A stretch of DNA of 22,500 nt from positions 122,501 through 145,000 of the forward strand of contig JABUQX010002799.1 of NCBI GenBank assembly GCA_015478945.1, written 5' to 3'. Source of the DNA: Trachelipus rathkii. Lineage: Eukaryota; Arthropoda; Malacostraca; Isopoda; Trachelipodidae. Below, piece after piece: positions 8,521 through 18,860 of this stretch. The position numbers and the translations under genes were made by a program. How positions within the stretch are numbered: the stretch's first letter is position 1; each line of letters opens with the position of its first letter. Under the pieces are notes generated by a model. That model made no database searches, was not told where the DNA came from, and was given only the letters and a program-made list of their open reading frames with translations.

Positions 8521-8789
8521 CAAAATATTCAACAGCCGAAAATCCTGTCCTTATCCTTCGACGTTTACAACAATTCTCCTAATAACAAAAATTAAAAGAA
8601 ATCAGGAACCCGAAGAATGTAAAAGATAAAAAGTAGTGGCGAGATAAACGTTTTCAACGTGAACTGGTGAACCAAAAAAAAGTCTTGAATGTACGTAGAC
8701 ATGAGTAATTCGTGACTTATTCTTCGCAATGATTGGTTCTATTACCTTTAGAGTAGCTCCCACTCTCAATATATATTCGGATACTATAA

Positions 8790-8790
<1 letters not shown>
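8521..8790. other. Unassigned AT-rich DNA
   Basis: No gene or element end could be firmly identified. The part just before the TA tract (GAGTAGCTCCCACTC at 8750-8764) is locally distinct and could be an element terminus, but no partner copy is present. Confidence 0.35.
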
Positions 8791-8827
<37 letters not shown>

Positions 8828-9038
8828 TATAGAACTAGAAATATACCAAAGATATATAAATACCACTATATATATATATATATTATATAGTATATATAAT
8901 ATAAATATAATATATATATACATAATTAAACTATATTATAGTATATATTTTAAATATATAATTATATTTATATATATATATATATATTAAAAAATAGATT
9001 ATATTTACTAATTTATATATATATATTTATTTTTATTA
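8791..9038. repeat. Interrupted (TA)n block
   Basis: Several TA runs separated by short AT-rich non-repeat words (for example at 8826-8865 and 8985-9012). Confidence 0.85.
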
Positions 9039-9964
9039 TACGGGGTTTCTGTTTCTGTTTATTTTATCCCTTTCTACATGGAGCTCTAACACTTTATAAA
9101 CTAAATATTTAAGATATGAAGTTAATTAAGTAATTGAAATATATAATCATGGAATAGGAGTCCGGAATTACATAATTGAAATCTAGAATCACGGAATCGG
9201 AATCGGCAAAATTCTAATACATCATTGGAATCTATGGAATTTAATCTTAAAATAATTTTTATTCGATCTTTATGATATTCAAAAGACAGTGTTGCGAAGT
9301 CTGTACCATATATTGATTTTTAATTCAGTTCTTCCTTAATTCTATTAATTAAAGGAAAACTGGATGACGGCGCATCTTTAGGTGTAGAGCTAAGATATTC
9401 ATGTAAGATTCAGACATCAACCGGGTGAGATCATTATGCAATGTTTCTAGTCATGTTATGTTAATATGTTTTAAAATTACTATATACCCGTAACTCGTAA
9501 TGAGCAATTGATATATTTGCCTTGTAGGTTGGTATAATAATTGGAGTTATTGAATAAACATTAATGTAATTAATAATTATGAAAATAAATATTTGTTATA
9601 AAGGAAATATTAGAACAATTTGCACACTTTAAAATGAAAGAGTCCAGCGAATTTCACGCGATAGAGCTATTAACGTTTATCGAAAAGTTGTTCTTCATCT
9701 AAGAATATCCACCCTGGCATACACACACACAGTGCCTTCTTATCCAATTTCATTTTAGGCACACCTCCTAGGGGCCTGCGAAATTTTTAATTGAGAAAAT
9801 AAAAGTTAAAGAATTAATATAAACTTTATATTGTGTTATTGCCAGTTTATTCTGCAAGACTTTGTCTTTGAATGAAAAACCTTTAATAAATTTCCCGAAC
9901 TGAAATCTGTTTTGACAACTATATCAATATTTCAATTTTGTATGTAAACATTAAATAAATGTGA
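9039..9964. other. Unassigned AT-rich DNA with a degenerate GGAATC patch
   Basis: The segment opens TACGGGGTTTCTG directly at the TA-tract edge. At 9151-9240 there are degenerate GGAATC words (GGAATAGG, GGAATTAC, GGAATCGGAATCGG, GGAATCTATGGAAT), like the array at 20986-21058. A short (CA)n run lies at 9720-9731. No protein or RNA gene was recognised. Confidence 0.5.
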
Positions 9965-10247
9965 TATACACATATCTATACAATATAATTAATATATATA
10001 TATATATAATATATATATAATAATCATATAAATATATATATAGATATATATATATATAATAATATATATAATATAAAATATAATATATATAATATATATA
10101 TTATAATATTATATATATATATAATACTATATATATATATAAATATATATATATAATAATATATATATATAATATATAATATATATAAAATATATAGATA
10201 TATATATAATATATATACTATATATTATAATATAATATATAATATAT

Positions 10248-10301
<54 letters not shown>

Positions 10302-10317
10302 TATATTAATATATTAT
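9965..10317. repeat. Interrupted (TA)n block
   Basis: About 350 bp of TA repeats with TAA/TTA slips. The Tyr/Ile-only frame on the minus strand here is a repeat artefact. Confidence 0.9.
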
Positions 10318-10423
10318 TCATAAATTTACTCTTTTCTATTTTTATTATTTTAAAATATATCTAAAATATTAAAAATTTAAATAATAACTTAAAAAAATTA
10401 AAACATTGGAAGAATTCTTTATC

Positions 10424-11180
10424 ATGGCAAAGCAGTTAAAAAATCAACCAGCAAAGAAGGATCATTCCTTGTAAAACTCAAAGAAGTTTAGCATGGAAAT
10501 TATTCGACATAGCTAAGGATGATCAATCTAAAACTATTTGCACAAATTATGCAAAATCCAAATATCAAGAGAAAACATCCAGGTGGATTACAACAACAAA
10601 TATGCTTAAACATTTAAACCGTTTAATTATAAAAACAAATAAAAAAGATAAGAAGAAAAGGAAATACGAAAATGGTAAGAAAGATCTCTTACGGAAAATA
10701 TTTCAGAAACTAAAAGAAGTAAAACTGAGTTGCAACGCTCTAAAGCAACCAACGTTGATTGACACTCCCTTAACAAAACAAAATAATTGACATATAAATT
10801 GACTCTAATCAAGAAGTATTCCCAACCTATTGGAGAAATGATCGCAGTGGTATTTTTAATATTTTCCAATAGTTTTTGAAATTCTTCATAAGACTGATAA
10901 ATCATGTGTGCCCAAACTATGAATGTAAATCAAAAATACTATAAAAAAAACATTGTGAAAATAATATGAATGTTGAAGAAATAAAATAACAAATCAGCAT
11001 TAATGCAAGAACTTGTCTTTTACAACGACTGGATGGACAAGCTGATACTGCAAAATACCCATTTTTTAAAGTTTACCTTCATTGGTTAATCTAGCAACTA
11101 TCGAACAACAAAATCGCCATAACCTTCGAGATGCACCTTTTCACGTACTCACACAGTATCTAATAATATAAGTGATTGTC
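10424..11180 (+). pseudogene. hAT (ZBED-like) transposase N-terminal fragment with BED zinc finger, frameshifted
   Basis: A start MAKQLKNQPAKKDHSL at 10424 runs into TAA at 10472. Shifting frame near 10470 continues as KTQRSLAWKLFDIAKDDQSK and then TTTNMLKHLNRL. This matches the BED-type finger found at the N-terminus of hAT transposases: aromatic W..F, a C..C pair and a final LKHL..H. In this copy the second Cys is Tyr (CTNYAKS), and the last zinc-binding His is lost (LNRLIIK), so the finger would not fold. Next comes LKQPTLIDT, a linker typical of ZBED-type proteins, before a stop at 10788. In other frames follow PIGEMIA (about 10828) and NVEEIK / QISINARTCL near 10967-11020, where the family has I..MIALD and a short segment before TDGWTS. 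The catalytic core is missing; similarity fades toward 11180, shortly before the large inverted repeat. This fragment is on the opposite strand to the hAT remnant at 2887-3528 and covers the opposite end of the protein, so they are not proven parts of one copy. Confidence 0.7.
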
Positions 11181-11389
11181 TTCAAAAAGTAAGAAGAGTC
11201 AAGTATTCCTGCTAAATAAAATTCCTGTTATAGAAAGGAATAATGCACCTAATATTTTTTTTTTTTTTTTTTATTTTTATATAAAAGTTCACACCTCACG
11301 GATAGCCCTATTCATGGCTGCAGGAGTATACAAGCAGGATTCCAGGCATTACCTTGCTTTTTACACCTTTAAACTATGTTCTCAATAGT
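11181..11389. other. Flank of the giant inverted repeat
   Basis: AT-rich with an 18-base T run at 11254-11271. A GC-normal patch (11300-11375) contains no recognised motif. The sequence does not match the right flank of the inverted repeat beyond 20596. Confidence 0.4.
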
Positions 11390-11567
11390 AGTAGGGCTAA
11401 CAATAGTTGTTCGTGTTGTCATTTTGACCACAGCGCCAGGAACCTACCTGAGGCCTTTTGAGCCCATTTTTTACCTTTTTTGACCTTTTTGGGCCTTTAC
11501 CTTTTTGGCCTTTACCTTTTTGGCCTTTACCTTTGGCCCAAATTTTTACCTCCCCTTGTCCTTTTAG
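11390..11567 (+). repeat. Left outer terminus and CTTTTTGGCCTTTAC repeats
   Basis: The first 80 bases contain the small palindrome GTCATTTTGACC and CCTACCTGAGGCCTTTTGAGCCC, mirrored at about 20517-20596. Several units of the TTTTGGCCTTTACC type follow and are mirrored at about 20435-20517. Confidence 0.8.
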
Positions 11568-11770
11568 GGGAAGCTAATTTTTTGAGAACCCTAATTTTTT
11601 GAGAACCCTAATTTTTTGAGAACCCTAATTTTTTGAGAACCCTAATTTTTTGAGAACCCTAATTTTTTTCAACCCTAATTTTTGAGCCTTGTACCTTTTT
11701 GAGAACCAAATTTTTGAGAACCCAAATTTTATAGAACCCTAATTTTTTGGCAACCCTAATTTTAGCACCC
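11568..11770 (+). repeat. Array of 17-bp AACCCTAATTTTTTGAG units, left arm
   Basis: At least six near-perfect copies of the 17-bp unit occur, then degenerate ones. The mirror array (TTCTCAAAAAATTAGGG) lies at about 20210-20400. The CCCTAA word within each unit looks telomere-like, but the unit as a whole is not a telomere repeat. Confidence 0.85.
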
Positions 11771-12360
11771 TTTCGAAAAAAGGGTGCGCCAAACGGTTGG
11801 GCGTCAGCAACCGTTATAGTATTACCCCCCCCGTATTTTACGCCCCCTAATTTTTTTTTCGACCATGGGTCAATTTTTGCCCACCGTAATTTTTGATCTT
11901 CCTTTAGGGCTTACCCTATTTTTTGATGTCTTTACCTGTTTGACCACCTTGCCAGACATGGTCAATTGCTTTGGCCCACGGTAATTCTTTGGCCTACCCT
12001 TTGTCTTCCATGGGTCAATTTTGGCCCCGGTAATTTTTGCTACCCTTTGGTCTTCCATGGTCATTTTTGCCACGGTAATTTTCCACCAACCTTTGCGTAT
12101 TTACCATGGGGTCATTTTGCCCACCGCGTTAATTTTTGGACTTCCTTTAGGGCTTAGCCCTATTCTTGATGTCTTTACATTGTTTCACATATATTCAGGC
12201 TTTTACCTTGCCATATAACCGTGGGTCAATTTGACCCACTAATTTTTTGTCCCTTCCTTTAGGCTTAGCCCATTTTTTTGATGTCTTTAACCTTTTTAGT
12301 CATGATATTTAGCCTTGACCATACCATATACCATGTCAATTTTGACCCACGCTAAATTGA
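11771..12360 (+). repeat. CCATGGGTCAATTTTGGCCCACGG repeat module, left arm
   Basis: After a hairpin-rich start (CCTTTCGAAAAAAGG and ACGGTTG...CAACCGT) come repeated CCATGGGTCAATTTTGGCC and CACGGTAATTTTT words. In longer units these are joined by CTTCCTTTAGGGCTTAGCCC and TTTTTTGATGTCTTTACC. The mirror is at about 19590-20210. TGGGTCAATTTTGACCCA-like cores are palindromic, so the arm itself has second-order inverted symmetry. Confidence 0.75.
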
Positions 12361-12429
12361 ACTTTGACTGTTCCCAATCACCGTAAGAAGTATCTAGCTG
12401 ATGATTCTAGTGTTCCATGATTATTCTAT

Positions 12430-12560
12430 GAGTGCCAGGTGAGTGCCAAGGGAGTGCCAAGTGAGTGCCACATGAGTGCCAATAGTCCAAGTGAGTGCCA
12501 AGGAGTCCAAGTGAGGCCGACATAGTGCCAAATGAGTGCCACACTATAGCCAACTCGAAG
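12430..12560 (+). repeat. GAGTGCCAAGT tandem array, left arm
   Basis: About ten 10-12 bp GAGTGCCA-type units with small length variation, mirrored by TTGGCACTCAC units at about 19375-19502. Confidence 0.8.
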
Positions 12561-12699
12561 TGCCACTTTTTAACCTTTCTCTTAGCCCCCTTGAGCTAGA
12601 ATTAGCCTAATATGGTGCTACCCCTCTAGGTTATAAAGGTTGAGCGATTCGATTGGTTACATTACAATCTGCGTAGAATGACTTCCTACTATGATTAGT

Positions 12700-12840
12700 C
12701 TTTTTCTACACACTATTACACTTATACACTACGACACTATACACACTATCGACCCTTATAACACTTATACACACTATAACACTTACATTAAACCATAAGC
12801 ACTTTACACTCACACCCACACACAATATATATATACTCAC
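12700..12840 (+). repeat. ACACTTATACACACTATA repeats, left arm
   Basis: Variable-length repeats of ACACTTATACAC and ACACTATA, mirrored by GTGTATAAGTGT words at about 19090-19230. Confidence 0.7.
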
Positions 12841-12849
12841 CCACTCGAT

Positions 12850-13010
12850 ATTTTGATGGCCTCCAACTTGAGCCTCCAATTTTGATGCCTCAAACATGAT
12901 GCCCCAGCATTAAAATGCCTCAGCATTGATGCCTCAACTTTGCAGGTTCATCTTTGATTGACTCACTCCTTTCTGATGACGTCATCTTTGAAGCCATCTT
13001 ACTTGATGAT
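12850..13010 (+). repeat. GATGCCTCAACTTT repeats, left arm
   Basis: About six units of the form GATGCCTCAAC(T)TTT, grading into TGATGACGTCATCTTTGA. Mirrored by AAAGTTGAGGCATCAA units at about 18920-19085. Confidence 0.75.
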
Positions 13011-13089
13011 CATCTTGATGTCACCCCACACTACCCTACATTCAAGAACAGAGTTAATATTAATGTCTAACCTATGTTATAAAACTTAC

Positions 13090-13300
13090 ACCAGGGCGGC
13101 CGGGCATGCGCCCTACCGCAAATGACAACCAACCCGGCAAACCGCAGTGCGACCCGCGCGCTTCCCGCGACGCTGCGCCGCAGCGCACATATTTCCGCTT
13201 CCCGCCGCCCGTGCGCCCCGCAGGGCGCAATTCTTCCCGTTACCCGCCCGCCGCGTCGCGCTCGCAGCGCAATTTTTCCGCAATCCCGCGCGAAGTGAAA
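13090..13300 (+). repeat. GC-rich island, left arm
   Basis: An abruptly GC-rich segment in otherwise AT-rich DNA, built from degenerate units combining GCGCAATTTTTCCCGC, TTCCCGCCCGCCGCG and CGCCGCAGGCGCA-like words. Mirrored at 18645-18855. The Pro/Arg/Ala-rich frames across it are compositional and repetitive, with no recognisable protein. Confidence 0.8.
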
Positions 13301-13301
13301 T

Positions 13302-13443
13302 ATATATATAATTATATATATATATAATATATAAATATATATATATACTATATAAATATAATAATATAATGATATATATTAATATATATATATATATTAT
13401 TATAAATATATATATAGTATATATATATATATATATACTATAG
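13302..13443. repeat. (TA)n tract in the left arm
   Basis: TA repeat joined directly to the GC island. Its mirror is at 18484-18642. Confidence 0.9.
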
Positions 13444-13780
13444 TCATTCATTTTTATTTCATACTTAACATTTCAAAGAATTTCGTTTCAATTATACTAT
13501 GAGTCATATCATTTTTATTTCTATACTTAAAATTTTTATTAAAAACATTTTCGCGAACCTAAAAACTGTAACTCATTACAGACCTATTATATTAACATAT
13601 AATTATTAACATTATTTTTACTTAATCTTTTTACTTAATACTTTTTAATTTATTAAATTTTAAAAATTGTATGTAAAGAAGAAAAAAAATCCAGAGTGTC
13701 TGATATATAATCATTTTATTTTACTACAATGTACGAATTTTATTAAAAACATATAGCTTACATACCTTAAAGCAGGTAAG
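13444..13780 (+). repeat. Non-tandem block, left arm
   Basis: ATTCATTTTTATTTCATACTTAA appears twice in slightly different form (13445 and 13510). The rest is AT-rich and unassigned. It is mirrored by 18150-18480. Confidence 0.7.
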
Positions 13781-14070
13781 CCACGTAAAACAATAGAGGT
13801 TTATACCTAACACCTAAGGATAGATAGCCTTTGTTTACTGCTTTTACGCTTTAACTTCGCTTACGCTTTAACTTCTGCTTTCACTGCTTTAACTTCGCTT
13901 TACTGGCTTTAACTTCTGCTTTACTGCTGTACTTCTGCTTTACTGATTTAACTTTCTGCTTTACTGTTTTAACTTTCTGTTTTACGCTTTAACTTTCTGC
14001 TTTACTGCTTTAACTTTCTGCTTATGCTTTACTTTCTGCTTTTACTTTTACTCATATTTTATACTTTAGC
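13781..14070 (+). repeat. CTTTACTGCTTTAACTTTCTG tandem array, left arm
   Basis: About ten units of roughly 20 bp. Preceded at 13768-13830 by a leader with TAAAACAATAGAGGTTTATACCT that occurs once here but twice in the right arm. Confidence 0.85.
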
Positions 14071-14221
14071 TCATATATTATAACATTATGTTTTTATTTA
14101 TTTTGTTTTATACTTTTTATTTATTTATTATTATTTTAATTATTTATTATTATTTATTATTTTATTATTTTTATTTTAGCAACGTAGTGTTATTTACTTC
14201 ATGCCTATGTTATTATTATTT

Positions 14222-14330
14222 ACACAACCACGCACACACACACACACACACACCACACACACACACACACAGCACACACACACACACAACACACACACAC
14301 ACTTACACCACTTATACAAACATTCACTAT
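14222..14330 (+). repeat. (CA)n microsatellite, left arm
   Basis: CA repeats with occasional CAC/CAGC breaks, mirrored by (TG)n at about 17365-17435. Confidence 0.9.
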
Positions 14331-14399
14331 GACACGTATACACAGCATTCACTATGCCACTTACATTACCCATAGGACACTTACATAACCACTTACCCA

Positions 14400-14690
14400 C
14401 TACACACCAGATTTAGTTACACACTTAACATTTTTACACTTACACGCACACACAGATCTACTTACAGTGCTATTTACTTACACTCACACAGATTACTTAC
14501 AGTCACACACAAATTTAACTTACAGGCACACAACAGATTTACTTACACACACAGATACACTTACCTTTACACTCACACACAGATTTACTTACACTCACAC
14601 ACAGACTTACTTACACTCACAGCAGATTCATACCTTAACGCACACACAGATTTACTTACACACACTTACACTTACCATATAAACGTATAA
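14400..14690 (+). repeat. ACTTACACTCACACACAGATTT tandem array, left arm
   Basis: About eight units of roughly 25-30 bp, mirrored by GTGTAAGTAAATCTGTG units at about 17000-17270. Confidence 0.85.
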
Positions 14691-15340
14691 TTTATTACAA
14701 ACATTATTATGTTTTAATTAACACATACATTTATCATTAATCATCAAATATAACTAAAAATATTTCAAATTTTCTTAAAACTTCTATAATAAATCAATAT
14801 TATCTTGCAACAAAAGAATTTATTTATTTAACTGTTAATACTTGTTATAAATTTCTATAACTATGCAAGTTTTAAAATAACTTTACTAAAAATTTTATGA
14901 AATTTATTTAAAAAACATAATATTTTAGTACCTTAAAAGCAATTAAATCAGTTTAAAATCAGCAAGGCTAGCCCCTAGCACCCCTCTAACACCAAGCGTA
15001 TGCCATGTTTGTTCTATGACTACAGGCTTTACATCATCTTACCCATGTACTTAGGTATTAAAAATAACAAAATAAGTTCTTCTCTGCTAACATATCATGT
15101 ATTTATTAAAATCGTTTCTAATTCTTATTTAAAAAGAACAATTATTCACTTACATTTATAATTATTCGCTCGATGTTAACTAAAAATATTTCAAAGTATT
15201 TTGAAATAATTCGATTTTCTTTATTATAATTATTATTATATCTATGTACATTGACATCCATACGAGAAAACACAACAAAACCCGCACCTCCTTACAGATA
15301 CGAAAAACGGACCTGATGCTCTCTCTGTAAAAGTGTTGAA
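14691..15340 (+). repeat. Low-copy AT-rich block, left arm
   Basis: No internal tandem structure and no coding motif. It is mirrored by about 16340-16990. Matching landmarks are CAAGGCTAGCCCCTAGCACC (14963) and, as reverse complement, GGTGCTTAGGGGCTAGCCTTG (about 16687). Confidence 0.75.
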
Positions 15341-15590
15341 ATAACTAAACTACCTTAGGTCTAAATTTAGGATAATCTTTTTACCCCGGGGCCCGATTTA
15401 GGCCTAATACCAGGTCAAAATTATTTCAAACTGACCTTTTCTCTGTAAAAATGTGGTGCAATAACTACGTTAGGCCTAAAATTTAGGATATAAATTTAGG
15501 GATACAAACCTTTTTGTATCCCAGCTGATTTAATCCTAATACTAGGTCGCCAAAAGGTAATTCCAGTATAGACAAGAATCGAGATTCTAT
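15320..15590 (+). repeat. Duplicated TAGGCCTAAATTTAGGAT module, left arm
   Basis: Two tandem copies of about 120 bp. Each starts with CTCTGTAAAA.TGT, contains a TTAGG(T/C)CTAAATTTAGGATA palindromic stretch and ends CCTAATACNAGGTC. Mirrored at about 16100-16345. Confidence 0.75.
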
Positions 15591-15795
15591 GTTATTATTC
15601 ATTTTTATTAAATATATTTCAAACTGAAACATGCTGATCGGTAAGATCCTTTAAGCAGCAAGAAGGAAATGTTACCTTCTTTGAGCGGCCGGAGTCCAAA
15701 TCCTATCTCTTATATGACCTTCGTAGTGATTGGTCGCAGAAGTATTTATCGCTTTTTGTTTTACGTATGGTAAAAAACATGTTTTTTCATATCCT

Positions 15796-15862
15796 GAACC
15801 TGGGGTTCGTTATTTAAAACTCTTAACATACATGTAAATATTTATTTAAAAGTAAAAAAATA
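15796..15862. other. Unique centre of the giant inverted repeat
   Basis: The only part of the structure without a mirror copy. It contains GAACCTGGGGTTC (5-bp stem, 3-base loop) and the palindromic word TACATGTA. It does not encode a protein and does not resemble sequencing adapter sequence that I know. Confidence 0.7.
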
Positions 15863-16990
15863 AGGATAATAAAACATGTTTTACATACGTAAAACCAAAA
15901 AAAGCGATAAAATAATCTTCTACCAATCACATACGAGGTCATATAGAATAAGGATTTACTCCGGCCACTCACAAAGAAAGTTAAACATTTCCTTCTTGTC
16001 CTGCTTAAGGGTCTTACCGACCAAGCATGTTTCAGTTTGAATATATTATAAAGAATAGATGAGAATAAATTAACATCAATCTTTTTTCTATACTGATTAC
16101 CTTTTGACCTAGTATTAGGATTAAATCAGCCTGGGATACAAAAAGTTTATCCTAAATTTATACCTAAATTTAGGCCTAACGTAGTATTGCACCACATTTT
16201 ACAGAAAAAAGGTCAGTTTGAAATATAATTTTTGACCTGGAATTAGCCTAAATCGCCCCGGGCTACAAAAAAGATTATCCTAATTTAGACCTAAGGTAGT
16301 TATTTCAACACATTTTAGAGAAGAGAGAGAGGTCAGTTTCGTATCGTTAAGGAGTGCGGGTTGTTGTGTTTGCTCCCAATCATGATAATGTAACAAATAA
16401 TAATAATAATAATAATAAAAGAAAATCAATTATTTAAAAAACTTGAAATATTTTTAGCTTAACATCACAGCGAATAATATAATATGTAAAGTGACATAAT
16501 TGTATTTTAAATAAGAACTGAAAGATTTAAAAAATATCATGATAGTTAGCAGAGAAGAACTGTATTTTGTTATTTTTATTACTTAATACATGGGTAAAGA
16601 TGATGTAAGGCAGGTAAGGCTTTTTTTTTTGTTAAAAAGGGAAATCAAAATAAAGAAAAACAAAAAACATGCATAGCTTGTGTAAGGGTGCTTAGGGGCT
16701 AGCCTTGCTGAATTACTTATTAATTGGCTTAAGGTACGTAAAAATATATGTTTTAATAAAATTTCATTAAAAATTTAGTAAAAGTTATTTTAAAACTGAT
16801 AGTATAAAATTTATAAACAAAAAAGTATAACAGTTAATAATAAATTCTTTGTTCAAAAAAAGATGATTTATTATAGAAGTTGTTAAGAAACTTTGAGAAT
16901 AATTCTTAGTTATAATTTGAATGATTAATATTAAATAAAGTACGTCAGAACACGGGCCTGTGTTAATTAAAACATAAAATGTGTTTCAAT
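15863..16990 (-). repeat. Right arm, inner unique and TAGGCCTAAATTTAGG blocks
   Basis: This is the reverse complement of about 14691-15795, with many one- to three-base indels and some substitutions. An (AAT)n run at about 16395-16420 replaces a shorter ATT run in the left arm. Confidence 0.8.
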
Positions 16991-17381
16991 AAATTATACT
17001 TTAATATGTGTAAGTGAGGTGTGTAAGTAAATCTGTCAGGTGCGTGAAGTAAATCTGCTGAGTGTAAGTAATCTTGCTGTGTGAGGTAAGTAAATCTGTT
17101 GTCGGTGAGTGTAAGTAAATCTATGTGGAAGTGTAATAAATCTGTGTGATGATGTAAGTAAAATCTGTGTGACTGTAAGTAAATCTGTGGGTGAGTGTAA
17201 GTAAATCAGCGTGTGTAACTAAATCGTGTTGTGCCGTGTAAGTGTAAATGCTAAGTGTGTACTAAATCTGGGTGAGTTGTAAGTGTAAACGTAATGGCTA
17301 TGGGTTAAATGTAAGTTCATAGTGAAGTGTGTATAAGTGTCATAGTGAATTGAGTATAAGTAAAGTGTAGTGTGTGTGTGA

Positions 17382-17413
<32 letters not shown>

Positions 17414-17440
17414 ATGAATGAGTGTTGCTGTGTGTGTGCG
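16991..17440 (-). repeat. Right arm, GTAAGTAAATCTGTGTG and (TG)n arrays
   Basis: Mirror of 14222-14690. The units are the reverse complement of the ACTTACACACAGATTT units but have visibly different lengths. Confidence 0.85.
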
Positions 17441-17629
17441 GGTGCGTGTTCTAAATAATAATAACAATAGGCCATTCTCCATTCATTTACACCGATAAAA
17501 AATAAAATAATTAAAAATAATAAAAATAATAATAAAAAAAGGTAAAATTACTAATAAAATGAATCAAAGTATTAAAAACAAAACAAAATAAAAAACAGTA
17601 TGATTGATAACCAATAAATATATTTAAGT

Positions 17630-18150
17630 AAAACATATGAGTTAAAACAGTAAAGCAGAAAAGTTAAAACAGTAAAAGCAGAAATGTAAAACAGAAAGCA
17701 GAGATGATGTAACTAAAGCATATGAGTTTAAAGCAGTAAAACATGAGGTTGGTAAGCAGTAGGAAGTAAAGCAGTAAGCAGTAAAACAAAAGCCTACTAA
17801 TCCGTTAGGAAACACCTCTATTGTTTTACTGCTTTACTGCTTTAAGGTATGTAATGTTAATAAATATATGAGTTAAAGCAGTAAAACATGTGAGTTAAAC
17901 CTTTTAAAACATGAGTTAAAGCAGTAAAGCAGAAAGTTAAAGCCATAAAGCAGAAAGTAAGCAGTAAAGCAGAAAGTTAAAGCAGTAAAGCAGGAAAGTT
18001 AAACCAGTAAAGGCAGAAAGCTTAAAAGCAGTAATACGCAGAAAAGCTTAAGCAGTAAAGCCAGTAAAACAAACGGCATACTCAATCCCTGTAGGTGTTA
18101 GGTAATAACACCTCTAGATGTTTTACTGCTTTACTGCTTTAAGTAAGTCA
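17630..18150 (-). repeat. Right arm, AAAGCAGTAAAGCAGAAAGTT array with an extra copy
   Basis: Mirror of 13768-14070 but longer. The leader with AACACCTCTA and TGTTTTACTGCTTTACTGCTTTAA occurs twice (about 17799-17853 and 18086-18150), with a repeat array before each. This extra unit of about 300 bp accounts for most of the 328-bp length difference between the arms. Confidence 0.8.
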
Positions 18151-18642
18151 TATTTATATGTTTTTAAATAAAAGTTCGTACAATTGTAGTATACAATAAA
18201 ATGATTATATATCAACCACTCTGGCTTTTTCTCTTACATACAATTTTAAAAATTTATAAATTCAAAAAGTATTAAGTAAAAAGTATTAAGTAAAAATAAT
18301 GTTAATAAACTATATATTTAAATACTAGGCTCTGAATGAGTTCCAGTTTTAGGTTCGCGAAAAGTTTTTAATAAAAATGTTTAAGTATGAAATAAAAAAT
18401 GAATGACTCATATTATATTTGAAACGAAATTCTTTGAAATGTTTAGAAGGTATGAAAATAAAAAATGATAAACTCATTCATTACTATTAATATTATATAT
18501 ATAATATATATATATATTATACGTATATATATATATAAACTATTATATAATATATATACTTATATAATATATATAGTACATATATATATATCATATATAA
18601 TATAAAATATTACTAATAATATATATATATATAATATATTGT
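18151..18642 (-). repeat. Right arm, low-copy block and (TA)n tract
   Basis: 18151-18483 mirrors 13444-13780. 18484-18642 is the TA tract next to the GC island. Confidence 0.8.
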
Positions 18643-18860
18643 CACCCGCTCGGATGCGCGAAAAATTGCGCCTGCGCCGCACGCGGCGGCGCGGGGACGC
18701 GGAAAAATTGCGGCCTGCGGGCGCACGCGGCGGGCGGGAACGCGGGAAAATATTGCGCCTGCGGCGCACGCGGCGCGGGCGGGAACGCGGCGGTCGCCCC
18801 TGCGTGCGGGCGGTTGGACTGACTTTGTGCGGACGGCGCATGCGGCGCCCTGGTGATCCA
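18643..18860 (-). repeat. Right arm, GC-rich island with ~50-bp units
   Basis: The unit structure is clearer here than in the left arm: GGAAAAATTGCGCCTGC, then GGCGCACGCGGCG, then GGCGGGAACGCG, about three times. This is the mirror of 13090-13300. Confidence 0.85.

Noticed and set aside
10127..10321. Tyr/Ile-only frames in this and other TA tracts (also 2658-2867, 8717-8923, 21873-22097)
   Set aside because: (TA)n reads as Tyr-Ile-Tyr-Ile in two frames. They are repeat artefacts.
14088..14682. Thr/His-rich frames over the (CA)n arrays (also 17219-17482)
   Set aside because: Thr-His repeats come from CA repeats. They are not proteins.
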